A DNA stretch of 64,000 bases, taken from UBA4055 sp964648295 (GTDB taxonomy: Bacteria; UBA4055). This document shows, one piece after another, positions 1 to 10,400 of this stretch. The stretch lies in contig CAZYNH010000003.1 of the NCBI GenBank assembly GCA_964648295.1, forward strand, positions 62,001 through 126,000, given 5' to 3'. Under the pieces are notes generated by a model. That model was given only the letters and a program-made list of their open reading frames with translations, searched no databases and was not told the origin of the DNA. Position numbers and translations under genes: made by a program. Position 1 is the stretch's first letter. Each line of letters begins with the position of its first letter.

Positions 1-1104
1 GGAGTCCTCGGCGACAAGAAAAAAGAAAAAACTTTTGCCGCCCTCAAAAGGTCGGATATAGTGCTTCTCGTCATCAATGAGAACAATCAGGCATACAAAA
101 ACGATGATTACGCTTCAGAAAAAGAGATCCTCGGCCTCGCAGCCTCAAGAAACAAGGAGCTTTTCGTCATCTACAACAAATTCGAAGGCCTTCCGTGCAT
201 AAAAGAAAGCGTATCGGCAAAAATTGATCCCGAAAACAAATTCGCCTCGGTCGAAATAGAACTCTGCAGGCCGGAAAACTATGTCAACCTCATAAACTTC
301 ATAAAGGATAATTCCAAAGTCACCCTCACATCAACACCCCTTCTGCCCATGCTCGACACGGATAAGATCGTTTTCTTGAACATCCCCATAGATGAAGAAT
401 CACCGGAAGGAAGGTTTTTGCGCCCGCAGATGATGATAGAGGAATATCTCGTCAGACGTTATGTATCCACATTCGCATACAGAATGGACCTCGCAGCTGC
501 AAGAAGTGAAGACCCGGAAGAATCTGCCGAAGAAAAGAAAAGGTTCGACACCTTCATATCACACCTCAACAGGGAAGGCAGACTTCAGCTCCTCATAACA
601 GACTCGCAGGCAATGGATATCATATCAAAATGGACGAAAGACGCACCCTATATGGTCACCACATTCTCCATCGTGATGATAAATTTTTTAAGCGGCGGCA
701 ACCTCAAACTATTCGTTGAAGGCGTAAAAGCGTTCTCAATGCTCAAACCCGGCGATAAGGTCATGATAGCCGAAGGCTGCAACCACGACCGGAAAGCCGA
801 GGACATAGGCACAGTCCAGATACCCAAAAAGATCGAGCAGATATTCGGCAAAGGCTCAATTCAGATAGACCATTACTTCGGCCGTGTTTTCGCCGACTAC
901 GACAGGCTCAAAGAGTACAAACTCGTCATACACTGCGGCGGCTGCATGCTCGATCAGCAAGCAATAAGCTCAAGGATCCAGGACCTCATCGAATCAGGCG
1001 TCAGCTTCACCAACTACGGCGTCCTCCTTTCATATTTCCAGGGCGAAGAATCTCTGAACAGGGTCGTCGAACCTTTTGGTATAACCTTCTATTTGTCTTT
1101 ATGA
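1..1104 (+). CDS. hydF: [FeFe]-hydrogenase maturation GTPase HydF, 5' truncated by window edge
   Basis: The reading frame is open from base 1, so the start lies upstream; 367 codons remain of a protein usually near 400. HydF is the scaffold GTPase on which HydE/HydG build the 2Fe subcluster before transfer to the [FeFe]-hydrogenase. The fragment begins inside the G domain (G-V-L-G-D then a hydrophobic strand and V-I-N-E), continues through the dimerisation domain and ends with the iron-sulphur domain. The cluster ligands are visible: Cys-Asn-His (778-786) and His-Cys-Gly-Gly-Cys (931-945), the HydF CxH...HCxxC signature, followed by the conserved T-N-Y-G-V near the C terminus. hydE, hydG and the hydrogenase are not in the window. 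The 3' end overlaps the convergent SulP gene by 16 bases. Identification is confident; an active hydrogenase elsewhere is inferred. Confidence 0.93.
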   Translation, partial: GVLGDKKKEKTFAALKRSDIVLLVINENNQAYKNDDYASEKEILGLAASRNKELFVIYNKFEGLPCIKESVSAKIDPENKFASVEIELCRPENYVNLINFIKDNSKVTLTSTPLLPMLDTDKIVFLNIPIDEESPEGRFLRPQMMIEEYLVRRYVSTFAYRMDLAAARSEDPEESAEEKKRFDTFISHLNREGRLQLLITDSQAMDIISKWTKDAPYMVTTFSIVMINFLSGGNLKLFVEGVKAFSMLKPGDKVMIAEGCNHDRKAEDIGTVQIPKKIEQIFGKGSIQIDHYFGRVFADYDRLKEYKLVIHCGGCMLDQQAISSRIQDLIESGVSFTNYGVLLSYFQGEESLNRVVEPFGITFYLSL

Positions 1105-2741
1105 TCCTTATAGAGAACATCAATGGCTTCGGATACCCTTGTAAATATCCTGTTGTCCACAAGTTTCTGTTTATAAAACTCTTCGTTCACGATAGCTTTT
1201 TTGATCTCCGGGTTTATGCCTGAGAGATATACATTCCGGTTTTTTGCTTTAAGCGTCTCAATAAGCTCTTTCAGGTATTCTATACCGTCCAGATCCGCAT
1301 AGAAAGCATGGCTTAAGGATATTACCACATGCTTGTTGCCCTTTATTTTTTTTGCCGTATCGATGTGGGCGGGCATATTTATATAGGTCAGTGTTCCCGA
1401 AAGCTTATAGACGACGAATTCCGAATCAGGCATGCCTTTGGTCATAAGGTCGGCTCTCATCACGGATTTTAAAACTTTTCCGTTCTTCCAGTACATGATC
1501 TCGGTGTGCCCCAGAGACATCTCGTTCACGAATATTATAAGAGCTATAACGCTGCCTACGGCGAGCCCGGCGATCGGGTCCTCGGCGACCGTAATGACGG
1601 CTACGATAAGCGATATTATGAAAGATGTCCTGGCATTATTTATAAGCACGATAAAATGCTTGAACTCGATCATCCTGACAGCCACGACGAAAAGGATCGC
1701 GGCGATCGCGGCCATGGGAAGCAGTTTAAAGTATGAAAACAAGAACAGTGTGATCAGGCCGATAAAGGCGGAGCTTATCATGCCCGAAGTCCTGTGGCTC
1801 GCGCCGCTTTTTATGTTAAGGGCGGTGCGCGCAAGAGCGGCCGTGGCCGGTATTCCGCCTGTTAACCCGGATGCGAGGTTCGCGAGAGAAAGCCCGAAGA
1901 CCTCCTTCTGTCTGTCGAAATTTTCTTTTGTCATATCCTTCGCGATCTGTCCTGAAAGAAGCGTCTCAAGTACTCCTATCACCGTTACGCCGACAGATAT
2001 GACCCATATCTGTTTGTTAAAAAGCGATCCCAAGGTGAATGAAGAGAACGGGTTCTGGAAGAGTGCCGCTCTTATGTCCGAATATTTGTCCGAAAGGATG
2101 GCGAATGGCGGCTCGATCTTAAAAAGCTGAAGTACAAATACCGTAACTATTCCGAGGAATGCGATAATGATCGAACCGGGAAGTTTTTTGATCTTTTTAT
2201 CCCAGTAAAGAATGAAACAGGTGGAAAGAACAAATATCAATAGTACGGTCAGATCCGTTTCAGCGATCCTCGAAATGACTGCGAACATATTCTCCAGGAA
2301 GGTGCCTTTTTTTTCAACGCCGGATATCCCGAGCATATTATCAAGCTGCCCGAAAGCTATGATGAAAGCCACTCCCAAGGTAAATCCGGTAACAACGCTT
2401 CTCGGTATGAAGATGATGTATCGGTCGAGCTTAAGGATATAGACCGCCATGATCAGCACGCCAGATATTATAGCAACAAGAGGCAGGGAATTATGTCCAT
2501 AGATGATCGCGTAGCCGAGCAGTATTCCGGACAATGCTCCGGTTGGTCCTATTATATTGTAGTTGCTTCCGCCGAAATAAGCGCCTAGAAGTCCTGCCCA
2601 GAAAGCGGTTATAATTCCCTGTACAGGGGTGGCCCCAGAAGCTATCGCCAGCGCGAGAGAAAGAGGTATGCTCACCAGAGCTACCGTCAGTCCCGATTTC
2701 CAGTTCCTTATGATCCTTACCTTCGTTGCCTTCTTCATCAT
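1089..2741 (-). CDS. SulP-family inorganic anion transporter with C-terminal STAS domain
   Basis: A 550-residue integral membrane protein. The first ~400 residues hold the glycine/alanine-rich hydrophobic segments typical of SLC26/SulP carriers (sulfate, bicarbonate or other anions), including the early motif A-S-G-A-T-P-V-Q-G and G-G-S-N-Y-N-I-I-G-P-T-G-A in the transport domain. Residues ~430-545 form a soluble STAS domain. Length is normal for the family. Its start overlaps the stop of the DUF502 gene by four bases, so the two are probably co-transcribed and translationally coupled. The substrate cannot be told from sequence; no sulfate-assimilation genes adjoin it. Confidence 0.9.
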   Translation of the reverse strand: MMKKATKVRIIRNWKSGLTVALVSIPLSLALAIASGATPVQGIITAFWAGLLGAYFGGSNYNIIGPTGALSGILLGYAIIYGHNSLPLVAIISGVLIMAVYILKLDRYIIFIPRSVVTGFTLGVAFIIAFGQLDNMLGISGVEKKGTFLENMFAVISRIAETDLTVLLIFVLSTCFILYWDKKIKKLPGSIIIAFLGIVTVFVLQLFKIEPPFAILSDKYSDIRAALFQNPFSSFTLGSLFNKQIWVISVGVTVIGVLETLLSGQIAKDMTKENFDRQKEVFGLSLANLASGLTGGIPATAALARTALNIKSGASHRTSGMISSAFIGLITLFLFSYFKLLPMAAIAAILFVVAVRMIEFKHFIVLINNARTSFIISLIVAVITVAEDPIAGLAVGSVIALIIFVNEMSLGHTEIMYWKNGKVLKSVMRADLMTKGMPDSEFVVYKLSGTLTYINMPAHIDTAKKIKGNKHVVISLSHAFYADLDGIEYLKELIETLKAKNRNVYLSGINPEIKKAIVNEEFYKQKLVDNRIFTRVSEAIDVLYKDHKDK

Positions 2742-3355
2742 TCCTTTACGACCCCCCCGGTCAGAAGGTACTGCATTGCTTTTTCCGTTTTCATGTCAAG
2801 CGGTCTGATCTGATCTTCCGTGACGATCATCAGAAACCCGCTCGTAGGGTTCGGGGTCGTCGGTATGAATACGGAATACCTTTTTTCCGTTGCCTCAGGC
2901 ATGAAATCCGCCGGCACTTCACCTGTATTGAACCCTATCGTCCATATACCCTTTGAAGGATATTCTATTAGCACGGGATTTGAAAAGAAAGATTTTTTAT
3001 TTGAAGAAAAAGATTCGATAACCTGCCTTACAGCCTTATAGATCGGCCTTAAACCCGGTATGTGCATGAATATGAAGTCGGTAACAGAAAGGAATATCCT
3101 GCCCGCTACAGTCCTGACCATAATTCCGAAAGCAGTTATTAAACCGACGAGCAGAATAAAAGAAAGAGCTTTGATCAGATAGACTATGCTTTTAGTGCCA
3201 AGGTATTCCTGCGGAACAAAGAAAAATACATTGTCAAGGATACCTTCAATAAACCTGAAGAATATCATAAAGACCCATATACTGACGAATACGGGAAGCA
3301 GGGCGAGAAGGCCCTGGATGAAAAAAGAGAATACCGCGGAAAAGAATTTTTTCAT
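2738..3355 (-). CDS. DUF502 family membrane protein
   Basis: A 205-residue protein with two N-terminal hydrophobic helices (about residues 10-35 and 60-85) and a soluble C-terminal region containing N-T-G-E-V-P, F-I-P-T-T-P-N-P-T-S-G and a following M-I-V stretch, the hallmarks of DUF502. The function of this family is not established; it is membrane-embedded with a compact cytoplasmic or periplasmic part. It is the first gene of a two-gene unit with the SulP carrier (four-base overlap) and is divergent from the antiporter at 3524, the 168 bases between them carrying both promoters. A role with the carrier is only suggested by the pairing. Confidence 0.8.
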   Translation of the reverse strand: MKKFFSAVFSFFIQGLLALLPVFVSIWVFMIFFRFIEGILDNVFFFVPQEYLGTKSIVYLIKALSFILLVGLITAFGIMVRTVAGRIFLSVTDFIFMHIPGLRPIYKAVRQVIESFSSNKKSFFSNPVLIEYPSKGIWTIGFNTGEVPADFMPEATEKRYSVFIPTTPNPTSGFLMIVTEDQIRPLDMKTEKAMQYLLTGGVVKE

Positions 3356-3523
3356 AGTCGTGCCTGTTTTAAAACGAGCGAAATATAAGACGAAAAAGTA
3401 TTTTTAACAAGTCTAAAAAATGACAAAAATATCAATTCTTTTTCGTTTGACAAAACAGATGATAATGGTTAGAATACAGCCGGTTTTTATTGTTTAACAA
3501 AAGATGAAGATCAGGTCGAAAAA

Positions 3524-5728
3524 ATGAAGATGAAATATTTAACTCTGGTGCCTGCAATACCAACGGTCGCCCTTTTATGTTCGGAAGGGACCGGTTCTGA
3601 AGATATAACTCACAGGATGACCGTTTTTATCTTTCAGCTTGGGATAATAATATTCGCAGCAAAGCTGTCCGGTATGCTTTTCGAGAAAATGAGACTTCCC
3701 GGAACTCTTGGCGAGATCGCCGCCGGAATAGTTCTGGGGCCATACATGCTTGGTTCTGTACCTCTTTCTACCATAGGGTTCGATCACGGACTTTTTCCCG
3801 CAGTTCAGGGTTCGGTACCTGTAACACCGGAGCTGTACGCGATCTCCATTATAGCTTCAATAATGCTTCTCTTTATATCAGGCCTTGAGACCGATCTTAA
3901 AATGCTTATGAGGTACCTGTTCAGCGGCGGTGTTGTTGGACTGGGAGGCGTGGTATTCTCTTTCTTCCCAGGCGCGCTGGTGGGCATGTATTTTTTAGAC
4001 CTTCCGTTCATGAGCCCGGCTGTTCTCTTTCTCGGGATAATGAGTACTGCCACTTCTGTCGGCATCACGGCGATGATCCTGTCAAAGAACAAGTATATGG
4101 AATCACCTGAGGGCGTGACAATTCTTTCGGCCGCGATAATAGACGATGTGCTGGGTATTATTGTTCTCGCCGTTGTTGTCGGTATAGCCACAGTTCTTCA
4201 GAGCGGAAGCCGGATAGACTGGGGGAGCATAGGTTATATTTCTTTTAAAGCGCTTACCGTATGGCTTGGTCTTACTACCGCAGGGCTGCTCCTATCGAAC
4301 AGAATCAGTTCCGTTCTTAAGAGGTTCGGGAGCAAATACACATACGCGATCATAGCTTTCGGTCTTGCAATGTTCTTCGCCGGGATCTTTGAGAAAGCCG
4401 GGCTCGCAATGATAATCGGGGCATATGTAACCGGTCTTACCCTTTCAAAGACTGACATCAGCTATGAGATACAGGAAGCGGTCCATCCGCTTAAAGAGTT
4501 TCTGGTGCCGATATTTTTCACGGTAATGGGTATGCTTGTCAACATAAGGTCAATAACTCTGGGCACTCTCACTTTTGCGGTCGTATATTCCGCCGTCGCG
4601 CTGATGGGAAAAACTTTCGGGTGCGGTATTCCCGCACTTTTCACCGGGTTCAACAAGAAAGGCGCGCTGAGGATAGGGCTGGGAATGATGCCGAGGGGAG
4701 AGGTAGGCCTGATCATTGCGGGGATCGGACTATCGAACGGATTCATTAACGACGATATCTACGGTGTTGCTATTATGATGGTGCTTTCAGGCATTATTGT
4801 CACACCGCCTATGCTTAACCATGCTCTTCAGAGAAGCGGAAGAGGTACCAGAAAAAGGCTTGTTGAGAATGAGATGGAAAGCTACCTTATTGAGATGAAC
4901 GATTCAGAACAGGCGGATATGCTCATCAATTCGATCGTAGAGCATTTTGACAAGGAAGGGTATTTTATCACAAGGCAGATACTTGATTACGATATGTATA
5001 TGATAAGGAAGGATGATATATTCTTTAAACTTCTGAAAGGATCAAAGAAAGAGAATTCAAACAGAGTCAATATAATCTCAAAATCCGAGAACATGGATTT
5101 TGTAAAAGAACTGGTATACGAGGCAACGGTCAAGATCGAGTTCAATTCCCGCGAGATATTAAAAAAGATCGATCTGAAGGAGATGAAGATAACTTCGCAC
5201 GGGACTGAGCAGGCAAAAGTGAAGATCAATTTTGATATTTCTACCATACTTGACCCAAAATGTGTTGTACTCGAGCTCAAAGCAAAAACAAAGGAAGAAT
5301 CCATAAACGAGCTTGTCGAAGTCCTTGCAAGAAATAAAAAGATAACACAAAAAGAAACAATATTAAAAGAAGTACTGACGAGAGAAAGCGTTATCAGCAC
5401 CGGCATGCAGAACGGAATAGCTATACCTCACGCGCGTGCCGAAGGTGTTGAAAGCACTCAGATAGCGGTAGGCATTAGCAGGCACGGTATAGAATTCGGG
5501 TCAATGGACGGGAAACCGGCAAAGATAATTGTGCTTCTGGTGTCATCAACAAAAAAAGACGATCCTCATATCAAAGTACTTTCCTCAATCTCGGCTTACT
5601 TCAAAAATATCGGTGATATCGAGGTTTTTCTGGATCTAAGGACACAATCAGACGCTGTGGAGTTCTTCAAAATATATTCTGAAGACAATACATGGTACAG
5701 AAGAGTCGTTAAAACGATAAGCATCTGA
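3524..5728 (+). CDS. CPA2-type cation:proton antiporter fused to a PTS EIIA-like (PTS_EIIA_2) domain
   Basis: A 734-residue protein. Residues ~30-430 are a Na+/H+ exchanger membrane domain with about 12 hydrophobic segments, the A-A-I-I-D-D-V-L-G-I motif with paired aspartates of electrogenic antiporters, and M-P-R-G-E-V-G-L near the end of the transport domain. Residues ~440-585 are a charged linker that I cannot assign. Residues ~585-725 form an EIIA domain of the fructose/nitrogen class; the phospho-acceptor histidine is His636 in A-I-P-H-A-R. Phosphorylation of this domain could tie ion transport to PEP or nitrogen status, an inference from known EIIA regulators. Its stop overlaps the mobA start by one base (TGATG), so the two are coupled. 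The SD is weak (AGG in the leader). Confidence 0.88.
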   Translation: MKMKYLTLVPAIPTVALLCSEGTGSEDITHRMTVFIFQLGIIIFAAKLSGMLFEKMRLPGTLGEIAAGIVLGPYMLGSVPLSTIGFDHGLFPAVQGSVPVTPELYAISIIASIMLLFISGLETDLKMLMRYLFSGGVVGLGGVVFSFFPGALVGMYFLDLPFMSPAVLFLGIMSTATSVGITAMILSKNKYMESPEGVTILSAAIIDDVLGIIVLAVVVGIATVLQSGSRIDWGSIGYISFKALTVWLGLTTAGLLLSNRISSVLKRFGSKYTYAIIAFGLAMFFAGIFEKAGLAMIIGAYVTGLTLSKTDISYEIQEAVHPLKEFLVPIFFTVMGMLVNIRSITLGTLTFAVVYSAVALMGKTFGCGIPALFTGFNKKGALRIGLGMMPRGEVGLIIAGIGLSNGFINDDIYGVAIMMVLSGIIVTPPMLNHALQRSGRGTRKRLVENEMESYLIEMNDSEQADMLINSIVEHFDKEGYFITRQILDYDMYMIRKDDIFFKLLKGSKKENSNRVNIISKSENMDFVKELVYEATVKIEFNSREILKKIDLKEMKITSHGTEQAKVKINFDISTILDPKCVVLELKAKTKEESINELVEVLARNKKITQKETILKEVLTRESVISTGMQNGIAIPHARAEGVESTQIAVGISRHGIEFGSMDGKPAKIIVLLVSSTKKDDPHIKVLSSISAYFKNIGDIEVFLDLRTQSDAVEFFKIYSEDNTWYRRVVKTISI

Positions 5729-6339
5729 TGATAAATGAGACACATGACATATCGTGCGCGATTCTTGCCGGAGGAAAGGCTAAAAGGCTTTCGGGGGAGA
5801 ACAAGGCTCTGATAAGGGTAGGCGAACGAACCAATCTCGAGAAGATACTTTCGTTTAAGAACAGATATTTTAAAGACATCTTTATTATAGCTAATGACCC
5901 GGTAAAATTCGAGGAATACGGCCTTACGATATATCAGGACATACTAAAAGGGGTCGGCCCGATAGGGGGGATACATTCCGGGCTTGTTCATTCCGAATCT
6001 GAGAATGTCTTCTTCCTGCCGTGCGACATGCCTTTTTTAAGCGAAGAAATAATATCGGAAGAGATAAAAAGCTATTTTGGCAGAGAATGCGACATAATTA
6101 TACCACGCATGGGAGAGTTTATCGAGCCTCTGCACTCAATATTTTCGAAGAGACTTATACCCGGTATCGAGGCGCATATAAGGAGTACGGACGATTATGC
6201 GATAAGACGATTTTTTGAGAAGTCCGATGTTTATTACTGGGATATTAACGAGACAGCCGCGAATAAAAAAGCGTTCTTTAACATTAACACTCATCATGAC
6301 CTTGATGAGGCTCACAGAAGAAACGGGAATATTTACTGA
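5728..6339 (+). CDS. mobA: Molybdenum cofactor guanylyltransferase MobA
   Basis: A 203-residue nucleotidyltransferase. It opens with the NTP-binding signature L-A-G-G-x3-R-L-S-G-x-x-K-A (residues ~13-27), followed by the D-x-x-x-G-V-G-P-I-G-G-I segment and F-L-P-C-D-M-P-F, the metal-binding aspartate strand of MobA/MobA-like enzymes. It transfers GMP to molybdopterin to form the guanine dinucleotide cofactor used by DMSO-reductase-type enzymes such as formate dehydrogenases. Length is typical. It is translationally coupled to the antiporter-EIIA gene by a one-base overlap; no other molybdenum cofactor genes are nearby. A MobA-like transferase of other substrate specificity is the main alternative. 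Confidence 0.85.
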   Translation: MINETHDISCAILAGGKAKRLSGENKALIRVGERTNLEKILSFKNRYFKDIFIIANDPVKFEEYGLTIYQDILKGVGPIGGIHSGLVHSESENVFFLPCDMPFLSEEIISEEIKSYFGRECDIIIPRMGEFIEPLHSIFSKRLIPGIEAHIRSTDDYAIRRFFEKSDVYYWDINETAANKKAFFNINTHHDLDEAHRRNGNIY

Positions 6340-6344
6340 TATAA

Positions 6345-7436
6345 CTATTTGCCGTTCTCAGGTTCCAGGATGATCTCTACAATCTCATTCCGGGTGCCGA
6401 TACGCATGAACGGCCCCCAGACGCCCGTGCCTGAAGTAACATATAATTTCATTCTGCCTATATTGTACAGGCCGTACGTGTAGCGGTACCTTGCCCGGAC
6501 GAAAAGCCAGAACGGGAATATCTGCCCGTTGTGCGTATGCCCCGAAAGCATGAGGTCCATTCCTTCCTGTTCTGCTCTTTTATAGAGCTGAGGCTCGTGA
6601 TTTAAAAAAATATTGAATTTTGAGTTCTCTGTTCTTATGCTGTCAAAGAATACGATCTGCTCAGACTCCCTGTTCATCAGGTTGCGTCTGTTCCATTCGA
6701 TGCCGAAGACAGATATCTCCTCATTAAAATCGTCCTGCCTGCGCCTGTGATCGAGGACTTTTATCACATTGCAGTCCTTAAAGAAATCGTCCGTATAGTT
6801 CGAATAACGCTCATGGTTCCCTGTGATGAAATATGCGGGTGCTTTCATGTTTTTCATGACCTTCAGTTCGTCCGGTCTGAGTTTATGGTCATCAATGAAA
6901 TCCCCTGTAATGAAGACCGCCTCAGGATCGATCGCGTTTATTCTTTCAATAATATCTTCAAGAAAATCAATTGATTCCGTTCCCAGATGGACATCGGATA
7001 TCTGTACGAATCTGTAGGGCCTTGTGATCTTGTCTGAAACTATCTTTACAGTTTTCACATTCAGTTCCGTCGCATTGTAAAAGCCGTATATGAAGATCAG
7101 TACTATCGAGACACAAAGGACGGACAGATTAATATTCGGGTTTAAAGGGAACGCGAAATTTAAAATCTTCAGAAGTACCGACAGGAAAAATACATACATT
7201 ACGACAACGGCTAGATAGAAACTCAGGTTCCATAGGAACGTGATATTGAAACCCCTCCCGGTGAACATAAGCACATAGAACAAGGCCATTACCAGCAGAG
7301 AATATCCAAGCAGGGGTTTTACCGTAACCTTCTTTTCAAGCAGCCAGAACAGCATTAGAACGGTCAGAAAAGTGAAAATATAGAAAGTGACCGATATTGA
7401 CGTGAAGAACATTATAAAAGCCTTTACATTGTTCAT
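6345..7436 (-). CDS. Membrane-anchored metallophosphoesterase (YkuE/YaeI-like)
   Basis: A 363-residue protein with four to five N-terminal transmembrane segments (residues ~5-135) and a calcineurin-like phosphoesterase domain after residue ~145. The metal-binding motifs are intact and in order: I-S-D-V-H, T-G-D-F-I-D, G-N-H-E, L-N-H-E-P and G-H-T-H-N-G. Proteins of this architecture are often annotated as phosphodiesterases or UDP-diacylglucosamine hydrolase relatives; the actual substrate is unknown. It lies eight bases downstream of the C25 peptidase gene on the same strand and could be read from that transcript. It converges on mobA. Confidence 0.87.
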   Translation of the reverse strand: MNNVKAFIMFFTSISVTFYIFTFLTVLMLFWLLEKKVTVKPLLGYSLLVMALFYVLMFTGRGFNITFLWNLSFYLAVVVMYVFFLSVLLKILNFAFPLNPNINLSVLCVSIVLIFIYGFYNATELNVKTVKIVSDKITRPYRFVQISDVHLGTESIDFLEDIIERINAIDPEAVFITGDFIDDHKLRPDELKVMKNMKAPAYFITGNHERYSNYTDDFFKDCNVIKVLDHRRRQDDFNEEISVFGIEWNRRNLMNRESEQIVFFDSIRTENSKFNIFLNHEPQLYKRAEQEGMDLMLSGHTHNGQIFPFWLFVRARYRYTYGLYNIGRMKLYVTSGTGVWGPFMRIGTRNEIVEIILEPENGK

Positions 7437-7443
7437 AACAGCC

Positions 7444-10400
7444 TTATTTGATTAAGAGCATGCGTTTTGTACCGATAAACTTGCCGTTCAGTTCCAGATT
7501 ATAAAAATACACTCCGGAATTGATGTTGTCAGCGGAGAAATTCACCGAGTATTTTCCGGGCTGTGTATTATTTGATGTATGTTTAAAAATTTCCTCTCCT
7601 TTAATATTGTAAACAGAAATGACCGCTTTGCCAGGCTCTTTAGCTGCGTAAGATATCACAGTTTCAGGATTGAACGGGTTAGGATAGTTCTGGTAAAGTT
7701 CAGTGATTGCGGGCAAATTATTCTGTTCAGAGTCAATACCTGACGGATTCAGTATTCCCGGGAATGTGATCATGTCCAGCCAGACGCAGTCCTCTCCCGC
7801 GCTTTCCATCTCGTCTTTCAGGAATACCCATTTGAAAATATGTTCTCCTTTTGTTACCGGGGCCGAGTAAAACTCCCAGTTCTCCATTAATCCGTAACTC
7901 CACCTCTTTAACTCAATACCGTCAATGTAAAATATGAGCGGGTCAAAATAACCTTCAGAGGATGTTTTTATATAAAAAGAGATATTCCCGTCCATTAAAA
8001 CTTCATCGCTGATAACCAGGGCTGTAGCCTGATCGTCAGTTATTGATCCGGAGCGGGCGGAATAAACACCTTCATAAACAGAGGACTGTTCAATTGTCCA
8101 GGGAGCGTTTCCCTCAAAATACCAGTTGAACGCGGAAAAATCGCCGGTCTCAAAATCTTCGATCTGTGCGCCTATTTTCATAAGAAAAGTGTTTTCCGTG
8201 CTGATATCTTTATCACCGGCCGCAGAGAAGCAGAATTCCGCGACATAGCCGTCGGACGCCTTTGATCCTGCCGATACGCTGAAGCTCATATATCCGACGG
8301 ATCCCGGTAATATCTCTGAAATAAAATCATCAGTTGTGTTTACAGTTATCCGTTCATCTGAAGAGACAAGAGTACCGTTAAGTCCTGACGCGGCGGCATG
8401 ACCGGTATTGGTTACCGCAACAATAACATCTGCGGTCTCGCCGGGATCGAGAACAGAGTTGTCTCCATCAAAAACCGCAAAACTTTTCATTGACAGGACT
8501 GCTGAATATGCGGTCAGGCTGATCGTTTTCTTCCACTGCTCCTCACTGTCTTTAATGGTCGAATTAAGTCCGAACCTGTAGAGATCAGGCACGCCCGCGG
8601 CGATACTGAAAGCAAATGCGTTCTCGAGGAGCAGTGTGTTTCCGGCCGGTAAATTACCGGCATAGGCAGAGTCGGCCGTGAGTAAAACATAGCTGTCATC
8701 AAGCGCAAGTACCATCGTAATGTCCGATGCGTCCGTCTGCCCTATATTTTTCAGGGTGACCGACATTAGCGCAGATTCGCCGTACTCGATCAGTTCGTCT
8801 CCGCCTGAATTAATGCTGTAGCTGTCAATAACGATGTATTTGCCTGTGTTCTCAATTATCTCGACAGGATATGTATGTTTGAGAGTGTTATAGCCGGATA
8901 CGACAAGTTCCGCGCTACCTGTTGTCATAAGGTAAGTATCAAGCGCGATCGTCGCGTTGCCGAGATCGTCTGTCTTTGCGGTTCCGATCAAAGTTGCACC
9001 CTGAAAAAGCGCGCACACAATATTTAAAAGCGGCTGGCCGGCAGTTCCTTTTATATCCAGCTCATAGTCGGTCTGTCCTATAACTATAGCTTCAGGATAG
9101 TTCGCCGTTATCACCTCAGGCTCATCCGTCCAGATGTTCATGGCAGGATCCCCCAGGACATTGCAGTCGTAGAAGCACCATCTTAAAGCTCCTTCCTCCC
9201 ACTGGCCGGGCGCGTTTACCCATGGTGCCGTGTCAATTTTTGAGTCCCTGTGCGCGGTGCCGATCTCAGATGTCCTGTAGCGGTAAAGAGCATCAGTGAA
9301 TTCCCTGTGAAGATGGATCGAAGGACCCTCTGTCTGACCCTCGTTGAACCATCCGTAGCGGGAGTTGCCGATATAAGCGGCCGCGAGATTGTCTATGGCC
9401 GTAAACCGTTCACCTATGCAGTCGTTGTAGTCATAACCTCCCGACATGCATCCCGAACTGCTGATTATGGTGAAATTATGCGTTACGCCGTTAAGGGAAT
9501 TAAAATTCGAGTTCGTTATATCACTGTTCGACATCCTCATGTTGTAGGTATAATTCGAATGACCGTCGTGATGTATGAAAGATTGTCCTTTGTTCATTTC
9601 CGAGATCAGCTGGGATTTCGTCCATACTGAATTCTTATCGTACATTCTGGTGATGTTATGGTCTTCAGGGATGCCTGAGGTAGTATATCCGTTGTCCTCA
9701 TGGTATCCTATAAGCAGCTCAAGATAGTCGGCTCCCCATGTTTCCGGGTCGTCCCAGAGTTTTTCGCCGACCATTAATGGGTTTCTGAGTTCTCCTGTAA
9801 CAGGCTCAGACTGATACTTGAGAGTCTTATTGATCATGCTGGCCAGCTCGGTTGAGTTGGAGAAGGAGAATCTGGTTACAGAGAGTTCAGGAAGAAGGTC
9901 ATCCTCTCCGATTTCGCCCCACAGGTTGTCATCATCATCGTTCCATGTCCCGTCGAGAGCGGAATAATAGAGGTCTGAGGGAATGTTATCATCAGTGTAA
10001 ACAGAGCTGGACTGGACCGAGCAGTAAAATCCTCTCGCGGGTATCAGTTCGACATCTCCGGCAAGAAGTACAAAAGAAATACCGCTGTTCTGATATTCCT
10101 GAATTATATAATTCCTCAATTTTTCCTGATTGTCTCTTCCCGTCATCTCGCCGTAAACAGTCGCGGCCGACATCACCTTTGTTCGTATTCCTCTTCCGTT
10201 GTAAAAATTTATAAGAGAGTCGAAATTTCTTTTATAGGCGTCGGCTGTTAAGATCAGATAATCGTAGCTCTCAGCCGCCGGTTTGGGGTAACTGTAAGAT
10301 GAAAGGGTATTTCCTTTGGCCTGATCTGAAGATAATATCTTTTTGCGTATTTCATCCGATATTCTCAGATTTTTTAAAGCGGCTGCGGATCTTTCGCATG

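Noticed and set aside
1432..2130. 232-residue open frame on the + strand inside the SulP gene
   Set aside because: It is antisense to a clearly conserved transporter, has no ribosome site and encodes no recognisable domain; other long antisense frames were dismissed for the same reason.
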